NCBI GenBank assembly: GCA_021287075.1
Contig: JAJTBD010000017.1
Span: 24,723 to 88,722 of the forward strand
Source: Micrococcales bacterium
GTDB lineage: Bacteria > Actinomycetota > Actinomycetes > Actinomycetales > Dermatophilaceae
DNA: 64,000 nucleotides
Reading direction: 5' to 3'
Part shown: positions 19,519 to 28,548 of the stretch, piece after piece
Layout: each line of letters starts with the position of its first letter
Position numbering within the stretch: the first letter of the stretch is position 1
The notes under the pieces: generated by a model
Told to the model about the DNA's origin: nothing
The model's input: only the letters and a program-made list of their open reading frames with translations
Database searches by the model: none
Program-made: the position numbers and the translations under genes

Positions 19519-20904
19519 TCAGCCGGGCAGCGCCATCGCGACGGCCGCGCGCAGGTCGGGGACCTCGACCACCCGCAGGCCGTCGGGCGGCGGACCGTCT
19601 CCGCGGGAGCCGGTCGGGACATAGGCCGTGCGGAAGCCCAGGCGGGCCGCCTCGGCCAGCCGGCGCGCCATGCCGGTCGCCGGGCGGATCTCGCCGGCCA
19701 GCCCCACCTCGCCGAACGCGACGGTGCCCGCCGGCAGCGGACGGTCGGCGATGGCGCTCGCCGTGGCCAGCGCGATCGCCAGGTCGGCGGCCGGCTCGGT
19801 CAGGCGGACCCCGCCGACGGTCGAGAGATAGATGTCCTTGCCGCCGAGGGGCGCTCCCGCCCGTCGGTCGAGGGCGGCGACGATCATCGCCACGCGGGCG
19901 GAGTCGAGGCCGCTGGTCGCGCGTCGCGGGGTGGGGATCTGGGAGGTCGCGACCAACGACTGGACCTCTGTGACGAGGGGGCGGCGGCCCTCGAGGGTGA
20001 CCGTGACGCAGGTGCCGGGCACCTGCGTGGTGCGGTGGGTGAGGAAGAGCCCGCTGGGGTCGGGCAGCCCCACGATGCCGACGTCGGAGAGGTCGAAGCA
20101 GCCGACCTCGTCGGTGGGGCCGTAGCGGTTCTTGACCGCGCGGACGAGTCTCAGGCGGGAGTGCCGGTCTCCCTCGAACTGGATCACGACGTCGACGAGG
20201 TGCTCCAGGACGCGCGGCCCGGCGATCGAGCCGTCCTTGGTGACATGGCCGACCAGCAGCACCGCGATGCCCCGCGACTTGGCGGCCTGGATGATCGCGG
20301 CCGTCACCTCGCGCACCTGGCTGACATTGCCCGCGGCGCCGTCGACCTCGCCCGAGGCGATGGTCTGCACGGAGTCGACCACCAGCAGGTCGGGCTCGAC
20401 GGCCTCGACCTGGCCGAGGACCGTGGCCAGATCGGTCTCGCTCGCCAGATAGAGACCCGCGGCCATGGCCTCGATGCGCTCTGCGCGCAGCCGCACCTGG
20501 GCGGCCGACTCCTCGCCGCTGACATAGAGCACCTTGCGCCCGGAGGAGCGTGCCGCGCGGGCCGCCACGTCGAGCAGCAGGGTGGACTTGCCGATGCCGG
20601 GCTCGCCGGCGACCAGCACCACCGCACCGCGCACCAGGCCCCCGCCCAGCACCCGGTCGAACTCGGAGACACCTGTGCTGCTCGCCTGCGCGTGGGTGGC
20701 GTCGACCTCACCGATCGGCACGGCGGGCGACGCGACGCTGCGGGCAGCGGTGGTGCGCACCGTGGTCGTGCCGATCTCGGCGACCGAGCCCCACGCCTGG
20801 CACTCGCCGCAGCGGCCGACCCACTTGACCGTGGTCCAGCCGCACTCGGAGCAGCGGAAGCCCGGCGCCCGGGTCGCGGCCTTGCCGCGCGTTGTCGTTG
20901 CCAT
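19519..20904 (-). CDS. radA: DNA repair protein RadA (Sms)
   Basis: 461 residues. The zinc finger is Cys18, 21, 32, 35 (CSECGW and CGEC). Walker A is GEPGIGKST at 100-108. The RadA-specific KNRYGPTDEVG is present, and a C-terminal Lon-like domain ends the protein. This RecA-related helicase drives branch migration in recombination. The start is ATG 20904; an in-frame GTG at 20913 is possible and neither has a clear ribosome binding site. It heads the radA-disA-mutY operon and is divergent from the ABC-F gene. Confidence 0.94.
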   Translation of the reverse strand: MATTTRGKAATRAPGFRCSECGWTTVKWVGRCGECQAWGSVAEIGTTTVRTTAARSVASPAVPIGEVDATHAQASSTGVSEFDRVLGGGLVRGAVVLVAGEPGIGKSTLLLDVAARAARSSGRKVLYVSGEESAAQVRLRAERIEAMAAGLYLASETDLATVLGQVEAVEPDLLVVDSVQTIASGEVDGAAGNVSQVREVTAAIIQAAKSRGIAVLLVGHVTKDGSIAGPRVLEHLVDVVIQFEGDRHSRLRLVRAVKNRYGPTDEVGCFDLSDVGIVGLPDPSGLFLTHRTTQVPGTCVTVTLEGRRPLVTEVQSLVATSQIPTPRRATSGLDSARVAMIVAALDRRAGAPLGGKDIYLSTVGGVRLTEPAADLAIALATASAIADRPLPAGTVAFGEVGLAGEIRPATGMARRLAEAARLGFRTAYVPTGSRGDGPPPDGLRVVEVPDLRAAVAMALPG

Positions 20905-21076
20905 GGACGACACGGTATGCCGCGCCGCCGACAGTCGAAGCGTGGGCCGGCCTTCGTCGAGGTCGCCGAGCGGCCGGCCGGATAACCGGGTGACGCGGGC
21001 CCGGTCCTTGGCCTAGCCTCCTGTCCGTGATCTGAGGACCTGCCGCCCGTGCCCACCCCGCAGCGACAGGACACCC

Positions 21077-22684
21077 ATGTCAGCAGACCACTCCATCCAC
21101 AGCGTCGTCCTCGACGACCTCTCCTTCGCCTGGCCCAATGGCCGGCCTGTCCTCGATCGGGTCAGCGGCACCTTCGGGGTGGGCCGCACCGGTCTCATCG
21201 GCCGCAACGGGACAGGCAAGACCACGCTGCTGCGGCTCATCGCGGGCGAGCTCAGACCGACCGGTGGCCGGGTGGCCGTCGTCGGCCACGCGGCATACCT
21301 CCCGCAGCACCGCGACCGACGGCCGGACACCACCCTCGGCGACAAACTGGGACTCACGCCGGTGCAGGCAGCGCTCACCCGGGTCGAGCAGGGATCGGTC
21401 GACCAGCGCGACTATGACCTCCTCGAGGGCAGCTGGGACCTGGCGGAGCGTCTGGTCGCCCGGCTGGACGCGCTCGGCCTGCGGCTCGGCACCGACTGGG
21501 ACCGCCCCTCGACCACGCTCTCCGGGGGAGAGTGGGCAGCGGTCCGACTGCTCAGCCTGATCGAGTCGCGCCCCGACATCCTCCTGCTCGACGAACCCAC
21601 CAATGACCTTGACGCGCAGGCGCGTTCGCGGCTGCGGGAGCTGCTCTCGTCCTGGTCGGGTCCGCTGGTCGTGGTCAGCCACGACCGCGGGCTGCTGGAG
21701 GAGATGGAGGCGATCGCAGAGCTGCGTGGGCACGAACTGCGCACTGTCGGAGGGCCGTTCAGTCACTACGAGGCGGTCGTGGCGGCGGAGCAGGAGGCCG
21801 CCGAGCGTCAGGTCCGGGTCGCCGAGGAGTCGCTTCGCCGCGAGCGCCGGCAGCAGCAGGAGGCCCAGACCAGACTGGCGCGACGGGAGCGATACGCGGC
21901 CAACGACTATGCCAACAAGCGCCGTCCCAAGATCGTGATGAACCTGCGTGCGATGCAGGCCGAGGTCTCCGCCGGCAAACTGCGTGACATCACCGCCGCC
22001 CGTGTGGACGAGGCCCGCGATGCGCTGGACACGGCGCAACGCCGGGCGCGACGCGATGACGATGTGCGGATCGAACTGCCCGGCACGACGGTGCCCGCCT
22101 CGAGGGTGGTTGCCGAGATCGACACTCCCACAGGCGAACTGGTCATCCAGGGGCCCGAGCGGATTGCCCTGGTCGGGCCAAACGGCTCGGGCAAGACATC
22201 ACTCCTCGACGTCATCACCGGGGTGCGGGCGGTCGAGGGGTATGCCGCGAGCGTGCGGGTGCCGACGGGCTATCTGGACCAGCATCTTGCCGTCCTCGAG
22301 CCGGGCCGCAGTGCGCTCGAGACGGTCCGCCGGCACTGCCCCGACCGCCCGGTGGAGCAGGTCCGTGCCCAGATGGCGCGACTCCTCCTGCGCGGCGAGG
22401 AGGTGCATCAGGATGTCGCGGAACTCTCTGGGGGACAACGCTTTCGGGTCGCGCTGGCCGCTGTGCTGCTGGCCGACCCGGCGCCGCAGCTGCTCCTCCT
22501 GGACGAGCCGACCAACAGTCTCGACATCGCGACCTCCACCCAGCTCGCCGATGCCCTGGAGGACTATGCAGGTGCGCTCGTCGTCGCCAGCCACGACGAG
22601 TGGCTGCTGGAGCGCCTGGGCGCGACTCGCCTGTGGCACATGCGGAGTGGACTCGCGGAGGACGTCATCGCGCCAGGCTCCTAG
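21077..22684 (+). CDS. ABC-F family ATP-binding protein
   Basis: 535 residues with two ABC domains and no membrane segment. The first Walker A is GRNGTGKT (42-49), with signature TLSGGEWAAVR and LLLDEPTNDLD. A charged, coiled linker (about 225-290) is the P-site tRNA interaction motif region. The second Walker A is GPNGSGKT (about 367-374) with LSGGQRFRVALA. ABC-F proteins act on the ribosome, either rescuing stalled complexes or protecting it from antibiotics; which applies here cannot be told. It is divergent from radA; a -10-like TAGCCT lies at about 21013-21018. Confidence 0.88.
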   Translation: MSADHSIHSVVLDDLSFAWPNGRPVLDRVSGTFGVGRTGLIGRNGTGKTTLLRLIAGELRPTGGRVAVVGHAAYLPQHRDRRPDTTLGDKLGLTPVQAALTRVEQGSVDQRDYDLLEGSWDLAERLVARLDALGLRLGTDWDRPSTTLSGGEWAAVRLLSLIESRPDILLLDEPTNDLDAQARSRLRELLSSWSGPLVVVSHDRGLLEEMEAIAELRGHELRTVGGPFSHYEAVVAAEQEAAERQVRVAEESLRRERRQQQEAQTRLARRERYAANDYANKRRPKIVMNLRAMQAEVSAGKLRDITAARVDEARDALDTAQRRARRDDDVRIELPGTTVPASRVVAEIDTPTGELVIQGPERIALVGPNGSGKTSLLDVITGVRAVEGYAASVRVPTGYLDQHLAVLEPGRSALETVRRHCPDRPVEQVRAQMARLLLRGEEVHQDVAELSGGQRFRVALAAVLLADPAPQLLLLDEPTNSLDIATSTQLADALEDYAGALVVASHDEWLLERLGATRLWHMRSGLAEDVIAPGS

Positions 22685-22693
22685 ACTGTTGTC

Positions 22694-23314
22694 ATGCGAC
22701 GTGAGTTCCCGATGGCCGGACCCGAGGCACTGCCCTACGCGACGGCATACCCGCTCCTGACGTCCTCGGTTGTGCCGCGGCCGATCGCCTGGGTGAGCAC
22801 CCGGTCGCTGGAAGGGGTCGACAATCTGGCCCCGCACTCGTTCTTCAACGTGGTGGGGACGCGGCCTCCGGTGCTCGGCTTCACCTCGGTCGGTGAGAAG
22901 GACACGCTGCGCAACCTCCGCGTGCACCAGGACTATGTCATCCACATCGCGTCGGCCGACCTCTTCGACGCCGAGAACCACACGAGCATCGACGCCCCGT
23001 CCGACCAGAGCGAGTTCGACCTGGCCCATCTCACCAGGGAGCCCGCCAAGGCGGTCGACGCCAGCCGCGTCGCCGAGGCCCCCATTGCTCTGGAATGCCG
23101 TGTGCGAGAGCTGATCTCGCTCGGCGCCGACACCCTCGTGCTGGGTGATCTGCTGCATGTCGCGGTGGCTGAGGAGATGCTTGCCGACGATGGGCTGCCC
23201 GATATCGACAGACTGCGCCCGCTTAGTCGTCTCGGGCGGACCGAGTGGGGACTCCTCGGGGAGATCAGGCGGGCCGACCGTCCGCGGTGGGACACGGACT
23301 CGCACCGTCTCTGA
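22694..23314 (+). CDS. Flavin reductase family protein (FMN-binding split barrel)
   Basis: 206 residues. The N-terminal half has the split-barrel flavin-binding pattern (SSVVPRPIAWVST, NLAPHSFFNVVG, PPVLGF). Members are FMN or FAD reductases or esterase-like flavoproteins; the substrate is unknown. It is probably leaderless: a -10-like TAGACT at 22682-22687 lies seven bases before ATG 22694 and overlaps the stop of the ABC-F gene. The tandem 22-bp repeats begin at its 3' end. Confidence 0.8.
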   Translation: MRREFPMAGPEALPYATAYPLLTSSVVPRPIAWVSTRSLEGVDNLAPHSFFNVVGTRPPVLGFTSVGEKDTLRNLRVHQDYVIHIASADLFDAENHTSIDAPSDQSEFDLAHLTREPAKAVDASRVAEAPIALECRVRELISLGADTLVLGDLLHVAVAEEMLADDGLPDIDRLRPLSRLGRTEWGLLGEIRRADRPRWDTDSHRL

Positions 23315-23361
23315 CAGCCGTTCGCGCTGCCTCTGACAGGGATTCACGCCGCCTCTGACAG
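23308..23361. repeat. Three 22-bp tandem repeats sharing CTCTGACAG
   Basis: TCTCTGACAG at 23308-23317, CCTCTGACAG at 23330-23339 and 23352-23361, exactly 22 bases apart. The first copy includes the stop codon of the flavin reductase gene. The remaining bases of each unit are only partly conserved (TTCGCGC, TTCACGC). Confidence 0.7.
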
Positions 23362-23455
23362 CGGCTTGCCCATGGGACCGTCCCTGGCCCGGCTGTCCAC
23401 AGGTTCGGGTTGTCTCGCTTCGGTTGTCGGTGGGGCGGGGTAGTGTTCATTGTGT

Positions 23456-23471
23456 TCGAACAGACGTTAGA
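23456..23471. promoter_or_regulatory. LexA (SOS) box-like operator
   Basis: TCGAAC-AGAC-GTTAGA matches 11 of 12 defined positions of the mycobacterial/actinobacterial SOS box TCGAAC-N4-GTTCGA. A -10-like TAGTGT lies at 23441-23446, so the box would overlap the transcription start. LexA sites upstream of 13E12-type (DUF222/HNH) genes are known in M. tuberculosis. Confidence 0.65.
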
Positions 23472-23524
23472 ACCACGGGAGCCGGCGAGGGTGTCGGAGT
23501 GGGCGACGGGGGAGGTGTCGGGTC

Positions 23525-25158
23525 ATGGGCGCGGAGTCCGGGGGTGGGTGCTCGCGGGCCGATGCCCGGCGTCGAGAGGTGTTGTGCGCCAGTGGTGTCC
23601 AGCCGCGGGTGGTCTCCTGTCGTGAGCTGGTCGCCGGGCGTGGTGCGGGCCTGGCGGCTGCTGTCCCTGTCCCGGGTGACTCGGTGCCGGTTGGGTCTGT
23701 TGCCGCTGGCGTCGGTGTGGGGCTCGGGGATGACCCGGTGGGGGTGCTGCGTGGGGTCCTGGGCCTGTTGGTCGGGGTGGGCCCGGAGGCGTCGGAGGCG
23801 GGTGTGTTGACCAGATCGCGGTGCTGGAGGCGCTCAAGGGTGCGGCTGCGGGGGCGCAGGCGCGGGTGACCGCGGGCCTGGTGGCGCAGCGGGCGGCGCG
23901 TGAGGAGGCGCTGGGGGTGCCGGTGCGGCAGCGGTGTGTGGGCCTGGGGCCGGAGGTCGCGCTGGCCCGCAGGGTCGGCCCGACCCAGGGTGACAGGTTC
24001 GTGGGGCTGGCGCGGGCGCTGGTGCACGAGATGCCGCAGACGCTGGCCCACCTAGGTGCTGGCGCGATCAGTGAGTGGACGGCCACGGCCCTGGTGAAGG
24101 AGACGGCGGTGCTGAGCGTGGAGCACAGGGCGGAGGTCGACGGGCGTCTGGCGGATGTGCTGCCTGATCTGTCGACCCGTCAGGCGGCCGGGCGGGCGCG
24201 GGCGATCGCCAGGGAGCTCGACCAGCAGGCCCTGGTCGGGCGGGCTGCCCGCGCCGAGTCGGAGCGGCGGGTGTGGCTGACGCCGAGGCCGGAGGGGATG
24301 GCGGTGCTGGGCGCGCTGCTTCCCCTGCATGAGGGTGTCGCGGCCTATGCCGCGCTGCGGCGGGAGGCCGAGTCCCAGCGCGCCCAGGGCGACCCCGACC
24401 GGCCCGGCGCCGACACCGTCGACGACAGGGGCACCCGTGGTCTGGGGCAGCTGTGCGCGGACCTGCTCGTGCAGCGCGTCACGGGTCAGCGGCAGGCCAG
24501 TGGTGTGCCCATCGAGGTGCAGCTGGTCATGCTGGCCGAGACCCTGATCGAGGGTGGCAGTGAGCCGGCGCAGCTGGCTGCTGCTGGTCTGGCCGGCACC
24601 GGGGAGGCCACCCTGGCCGCGCCGCTGGCCAGGCGGCTGCTGGACCAGGCCGAGGACGGCGACGCCAGGCTGTGGCTGCGCAGGCTGTTCACCAGCCCCG
24701 ACGGGACGCGGCTGGCCGGGGTGGACCGGCGCCGGACCAGGTTCTATCGGGGTGTGCTGCGCTCGGCCATCCGAGCCCGAGACCAGGTCTGCCGTATCCC
24801 ATACTGCGACAGCCCGATCCGACACATCGACCACATCGCCACCGCCGCCACGGGCGGTGCCACCAGCCGACAGAACGCCGCCGGAGACTGCGAACGCCAC
24901 AACCACACCAAAGAGCTCCCCGGCTGGGCCACCACCATCCGCGCAGCGACCGGCAGCGCAGCCACGGGTGGTGCGGACGACAGGAACGCCCGGATCCCTC
25001 CCGTGCACGCCTTCGTCATCCGCACACCCACCGGACACGAGTACGCCTCCCTCGAACCGCCAATCCTCCCCGGACGCCGCCAGCCCCGCCTCGGCAACAG
25101 CCCACACGAGCAGGTGCGCCATGACGACGGACGGGCCGGCCCGCCGCCAGACCGATAG
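23525..25158 (+). pseudogene. DUF222/HNH endonuclease (13E12 family), frameshifted
   Basis: The N-terminal part is read from ATG 23525 (GGGGAGG upstream) and ends with DDPVGVLRGVLGLLVGVGP. The rest continues in a different frame from about 23810 with DQIAVLEALKGAAA, through DUF222 to an intact HNH motif (CRIPYCDSP, HIDHI, ERHNHTKE) and stop 25158. One missing base near 23805-23815, in GGTGTGTTGACC, explains the break. These proteins are abundant, poorly understood nuclease-like proteins in actinobacteria. The C-terminal frame could still start at an internal codon (CTG or ATG) and make a 445-residue protein. Sequencing error or programmed frameshift are alternatives. Confidence 0.78.
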
Positions 25159-25239
25159 GCAGCTCGATCCGCAGGCGGCCGTTGCCGATGCCTGATGCCT
25201 GATGCCCCTGGCGCTGATGACGGGGCGGGAAGCCTGGCC

Positions 25240-25833
25240 CTACTCCTTGGACCAGTCGACGAGGTTGACGTCGAGCACGTCACCGAAGGTCGTCCACAGT
25301 GGCTCGGACGCGGCCTCGTCGGCGGCGAGGGAGCGGGCGATGGCGCTCTCCATGAGCGAGGCGTGCGTGCCAAAGGTGCGGCGGTGATAGATCAGGGGCG
25401 CGTCGGGCGAGTCTTCCGCTGCGACAACCGAACCGAGCAGGATCGTGTGGTCGCCACCTTCGACAAAGGAGGCGACGTCACACAGCAGCCACCCGGTCGA
25501 CCCGTTGATGCGCGGGGCGCCGCCGTGGTCCTCCCACTCGGTCTCGGAGAACTTGTCGGCACCCTTGGTCGCGAAGGTGAGCGCGATGTCGGACTGGCTC
25601 TCGGACAGCACGTTGATCGCGAAGCGCTCGCTCTCTCGGATCTTGTGCAGCAGCCCGGAGCCGTTGTCGAGCGCGACCGTCACCATCGGGGGGCGCCGCG
25701 ATAGGGACGCAAAGGCCGAGACCGTGCTCCCAAAGGGCTCACCATCGGCGAGCGTCGTGACCACGACGACCGGGGCGCACACGCCACCCATGACAGCCAG
25801 AAAGTGCTGGTCAAGGTCCTCGGCGGCACTCAT
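25240..25833 (-). CDS. Flavin reductase family protein (HpaC-like)
   Basis: 197 residues. The split-barrel flavin reductase pattern is clear: MGGVCAPVVVVTT, GSTVSAFASLSRRPPMV, and the GDHTILLGSVV strand near 128-138. Such proteins use NAD(P)H to reduce FMN or FAD for a partner monooxygenase; no monooxygenase is nearby. Start ATG 25833 has no nearby alternative that fits the family better. It is convergent with the HNH gene. Confidence 0.82.
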   Translation of the reverse strand: MSAAEDLDQHFLAVMGGVCAPVVVVTTLADGEPFGSTVSAFASLSRRPPMVTVALDNGSGLLHKIRESERFAINVLSESQSDIALTFATKGADKFSETEWEDHGGAPRINGSTGWLLCDVASFVEGGDHTILLGSVVAAEDSPDAPLIYHRRTFGTHASLMESAIARSLAADEAASEPLWTTFGDVLDVNLVDWSKE

Positions 25834-25929
25834 GCGTTGTCCTCTCGGGCGACTTCGGCGGGCACGTGCAGTATCTCAGTGGGTGCCCGCCGCGCGGCGG
25901 CCGGTGCCGCCCCCAGCTGCGGCGATGCC

Positions 25930-26625
25930 CTAGTAGGTGCGGTGCCACAGGGTGATGCCGTAGTCGACCTGGGTCCCCTCATGGCCTGCCAGCAGGCGGT
26001 CTGCGGCCTCGGGCGGCAGCTCGATGCGCACGACCGCCTCCAGGTCGGCCCGGGTGTCAAAGGTCCACTGGATCGTCAGGGGCAGCGCCGAGAAGCCCTG
26101 TCGCTTCCAGAAGCGCTGCACCGCAACGGGGTCGTAGGCCGGGTAGGCCCCTCGGAACCACGCCCCGAAGGTCGAGCGTGTGGCGTCGTTGTCGATCAGC
26201 ATCGCCACGCCACCCGGTCGCATCACCCGGTCCAGCTCGGCGAGGCCGGCCTCGCAGCCCGCGCCGAAGAAATAGGCCCAGCGTGAGTGGGCGATGTCGA
26301 CCGACGCGTCGGCGACGGGCAGGTCCTGGGCGCCGGCCTCCAGCACCTCCACCTGGTCCGAGAGCCCCTGCGTCGCAAGGCGTTTGCGCGCGGCGGCGAC
26401 CAGCGGTCGGTGTGGCTCGATCCCCGTCACCTGCGCCCCGCGCCGCGCGAAGCCCGGCAGATGGAAGCCCGCCCCGCACCCGATGTCGAGCAGCCGGGCC
26501 CCGTCAATGCGGTGCAGTCCGGCCATCGCCGACTCGATCACGCCCGCCCGGTCCGAGGCGAGGTTCTCGAGCTCATAGACATCGGGGGTGTCCCAGATGT
26601 TGGGGGAGCGGATCGCCTCGGCCAC
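25930..26625 (-). CDS. Class I SAM-dependent methyltransferase
   Basis: 231 residues from GTG 26625, one base after the stop of the upstream gene; the longer upstream frame overlaps that gene and is rejected. Motif I LLDIGCGAGFHLP is near 45-57, the acidic residue after GIEPH binds the ribose, and DIAHSRWAYFFGAGCE corresponds to post-II. The target is unknown. The two-gene unit with the cysteine-rich protein is tightly spaced, so the two probably share a process. Confidence 0.82.
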   Translation of the reverse strand: MAEAIRSPNIWDTPDVYELENLASDRAGVIESAMAGLHRIDGARLLDIGCGAGFHLPGFARRGAQVTGIEPHRPLVAAARKRLATQGLSDQVEVLEAGAQDLPVADASVDIAHSRWAYFFGAGCEAGLAELDRVMRPGGVAMLIDNDATRSTFGAWFRGAYPAYDPVAVQRFWKRQGFSALPLTIQWTFDTRADLEAVVRIELPPEAADRLLAGHEGTQVDYGITLWHRTY

Positions 26626-26626
26626 G

Positions 26627-27424
26627 TCAGGGCCGCTCGGCCTCGAGTGTGGCCGGGTGGACGAGCAGGGGCAGCAGTCGGCGGCCGCCGGGACCCTTGG
26701 CGGCCCGGGCGGCGCGCACCGTCGCGAGGTGGGCGTCGCAGCGCTCGGCCAGCACGGCATACGCCTGCTCGCCCATCAGCTCGGTGAGCTCGGGCCGCTG
26801 GCTGACATAGGTCGGCTCGGCGCCCACGTGGGCCTCGGGGTTGGAGGAGCAGTACCAGTCCAGGTCGTGACCACCGGGTCCCCACCCGCGGCGCGAGTAC
26901 TCCTGGATGGTGATCTCCAGATAGGACGAGCCGTCGTTGTCGGTGACATTGCGATAGGTCCGGCGGATCGGCAGCTGCCAGCAGACCTCCGGCTTGAGGG
27001 TGTGCGGCGGCAGCCCCTCGGCCATCGCGTGCTGGTGCAGCGCGCAGCCTGCCCCTGCGGGGAAGCCGGGGCGGTTGAGGAAGATGCACGCGCCGTCGAC
27101 GACCTTGGTCTTGGTCTCGCCGTCCTCCTTCTCCGTCCAGGCCGAGACCTTGGTCGTGCCCGGGTGCAGCTGCCACTCATCCTCGCCGAGTCGGGCGGCC
27201 GCCTTCTTGACCAGTGCGATGTCGTCCTTGTCGGTGAAGTGCGCGCCCAGCGTGCAGCAGCCATCGTCGGGCCGGTCGGCATAGATGCCCTGGCAGCCTG
27301 CGCCGAAGATGCACGTCCAGTTGGAGGTCAGCCAGGTCAGGTCACAGCGATAGCGCTGGTCCTTGTCGGCGGGGTCGGTGAACTCGGCCCAGAGGCGGGG
27401 GATGTCCAGGTCAGTCTCGGCCAC
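26627..27424 (-). CDS. Conserved cysteine-rich actinobacterial protein (Rv0495c-like)
   Basis: 265 residues, soluble. Conserved cysteines at 27, 38, 44, 56 and 57 ([20 protein letters not shown]) and later GACIF, GCALHQH, EVCWQLP and DWYC suggest a metal or Fe-S site similar in spirit to YkgJ-type cysteine clusters. By position next to ppx and by sequence it corresponds to the M. tuberculosis Rv0495c family; the biochemical role is not settled to my knowledge. It is transcribed with the methyltransferase and is divergent from ppx. Confidence 0.72.
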   Translation of the reverse strand: MAETDLDIPRLWAEFTDPADKDQRYRCDLTWLTSNWTCIFGAGCQGIYADRPDDGCCTLGAHFTDKDDIALVKKAAARLGEDEWQLHPGTTKVSAWTEKEDGETKTKVVDGACIFLNRPGFPAGAGCALHQHAMAEGLPPHTLKPEVCWQLPIRRTYRNVTDNDGSSYLEITIQEYSRRGWGPGGHDLDWYCSSNPEAHVGAEPTYVSQRPELTELMGEQAYAVLAERCDAHLATVRAARAAKGPGGRRLLPLLVHPATLEAERP

Positions 27425-27540
27425 CGGCCCAGCCTACGTGGGCTGCTGCGCGGTATGCCGTGTGGTTCGCCTCCGTGCACCCGCCTCTGGCGGCTGTGGC
27501 CGGCTCCGAGCACGACCGTCGGCGAACTAGGCTGGGGCCC

Positions 27541-28473
27541 ATGCGCCTCGGGGTCATCGATGTCGGTTCCAACACCGTGCACCTGCTCATCGTGGATGCC
27601 CACTCGGGAGGAGCCCAGCCGCTGCCGGCCAGCTCGCACAAGACGGTGCTGCGCCTCTCGGAGCACACCACGGACGAGGGCCTGATCGACGAGACCGGCG
27701 CGGATCAGCTCGTCGACTTCGTGGCCTCCTGCGTGGAGGTGGCCGACGACCAGGGCTGCGGGGAGCTGATGGGCTTCGTCACCTCCGCGATCCGCGAGGC
27801 GCCCAATGGCGAGGCTGTCCTGGCCCGCGTGCGCGCCGAGACCGGGGTGGAGCTGCGGGTCCTCTCCGGGCCGGAGGAGGCCCGGCTGACCTTCCTGGCC
27901 GCGCGCCGGTGGTTCGGCTGGTCCTCGGGCCGGCTCCTGCTGGTCGACATCGGCGGCGGCTCCCTCGAGATGGCCGTCGGCATGGACGAGGACCCGGATG
28001 CCGCGATCAGCCTCCCCCTCGGGGCCGGGCGCGTGACCCGCGACCTGCTCGCCGGCGACCCGCCCACTCCCGAGCAGATCAAGGCGGCCCGCAAGCACGT
28101 GCGCGCGACCGTGGCCAAGGAGCTGCGGGCCATCTCCAAGGCCGGGGCCCCGGATCACGCGGTCGGCACGTCCAAGACGATGCGCTCGCTGGCCCGGATC
28201 ACCGGAGCCGCCCCCAGCAGCGAGGGACAGTATGTCGAGCGCGTCCTGCGTCGGGACGCCCTCTCGGAGCAGGTCATCCGGCTCGGCGGCCTGAGCGCCG
28301 CACAGCGCGCCGAAATCCCCGGGGTCTCCCAGGCCCGCGCGCGCCAGATCCTCGCCGGGGCCATCGTGGCCGAGTCCGTCATGGACCTGCTGGGCCTGGA
28401 GCAGCTGGAGATCTGCCCCTGGGCGCTGCGCGAGGGGGTCATCCTGCGTCGGCTCGACCTGATGGACGACTGA
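27541..28473 (+). CDS. ppx: Ppx/GppA family phosphatase (exopolyphosphatase)
   Basis: 310 residues, the short actinobacterial type (Ppx1-like) without the C-terminal HD domain. The actin-fold motifs [16 protein letters not shown] at the start and [16 protein letters not shown] near 137-152 are intact. Members hydrolyse polyphosphate or pppGpp. Probably leaderless: -10-like TAGGCT at 27528-27533 lies eight bases before ATG 27541. The longer upstream frame has no homology. The following epimerase matches the order next to Rv0496. Confidence 0.9.
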   Translation: MRLGVIDVGSNTVHLLIVDAHSGGAQPLPASSHKTVLRLSEHTTDEGLIDETGADQLVDFVASCVEVADDQGCGELMGFVTSAIREAPNGEAVLARVRAETGVELRVLSGPEEARLTFLAARRWFGWSSGRLLLVDIGGGSLEMAVGMDEDPDAAISLPLGAGRVTRDLLAGDPPTPEQIKAARKHVRATVAKELRAISKAGAPDHAVGTSKTMRSLARITGAAPSSEGQYVERVLRRDALSEQVIRLGGLSAAQRAEIPGVSQARARQILAGAIVAESVMDLLGLEQLEICPWALREGVILRRLDLMDD

Positions 28474-28548
28474 GCCGCGGGCACGCGTAGGGCTTTCCCG
28501 GAGGGCGGTGGGCTGATCCTGAGGGCACGGTCCTCTAGTGTGGGAGCC

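Noticed and set aside
23410..23625. Small open frame overlapping the LexA-like box
   Set aside because: It starts before the predicted promoter, has no homology and conflicts with the DUF222 N-terminal frame.
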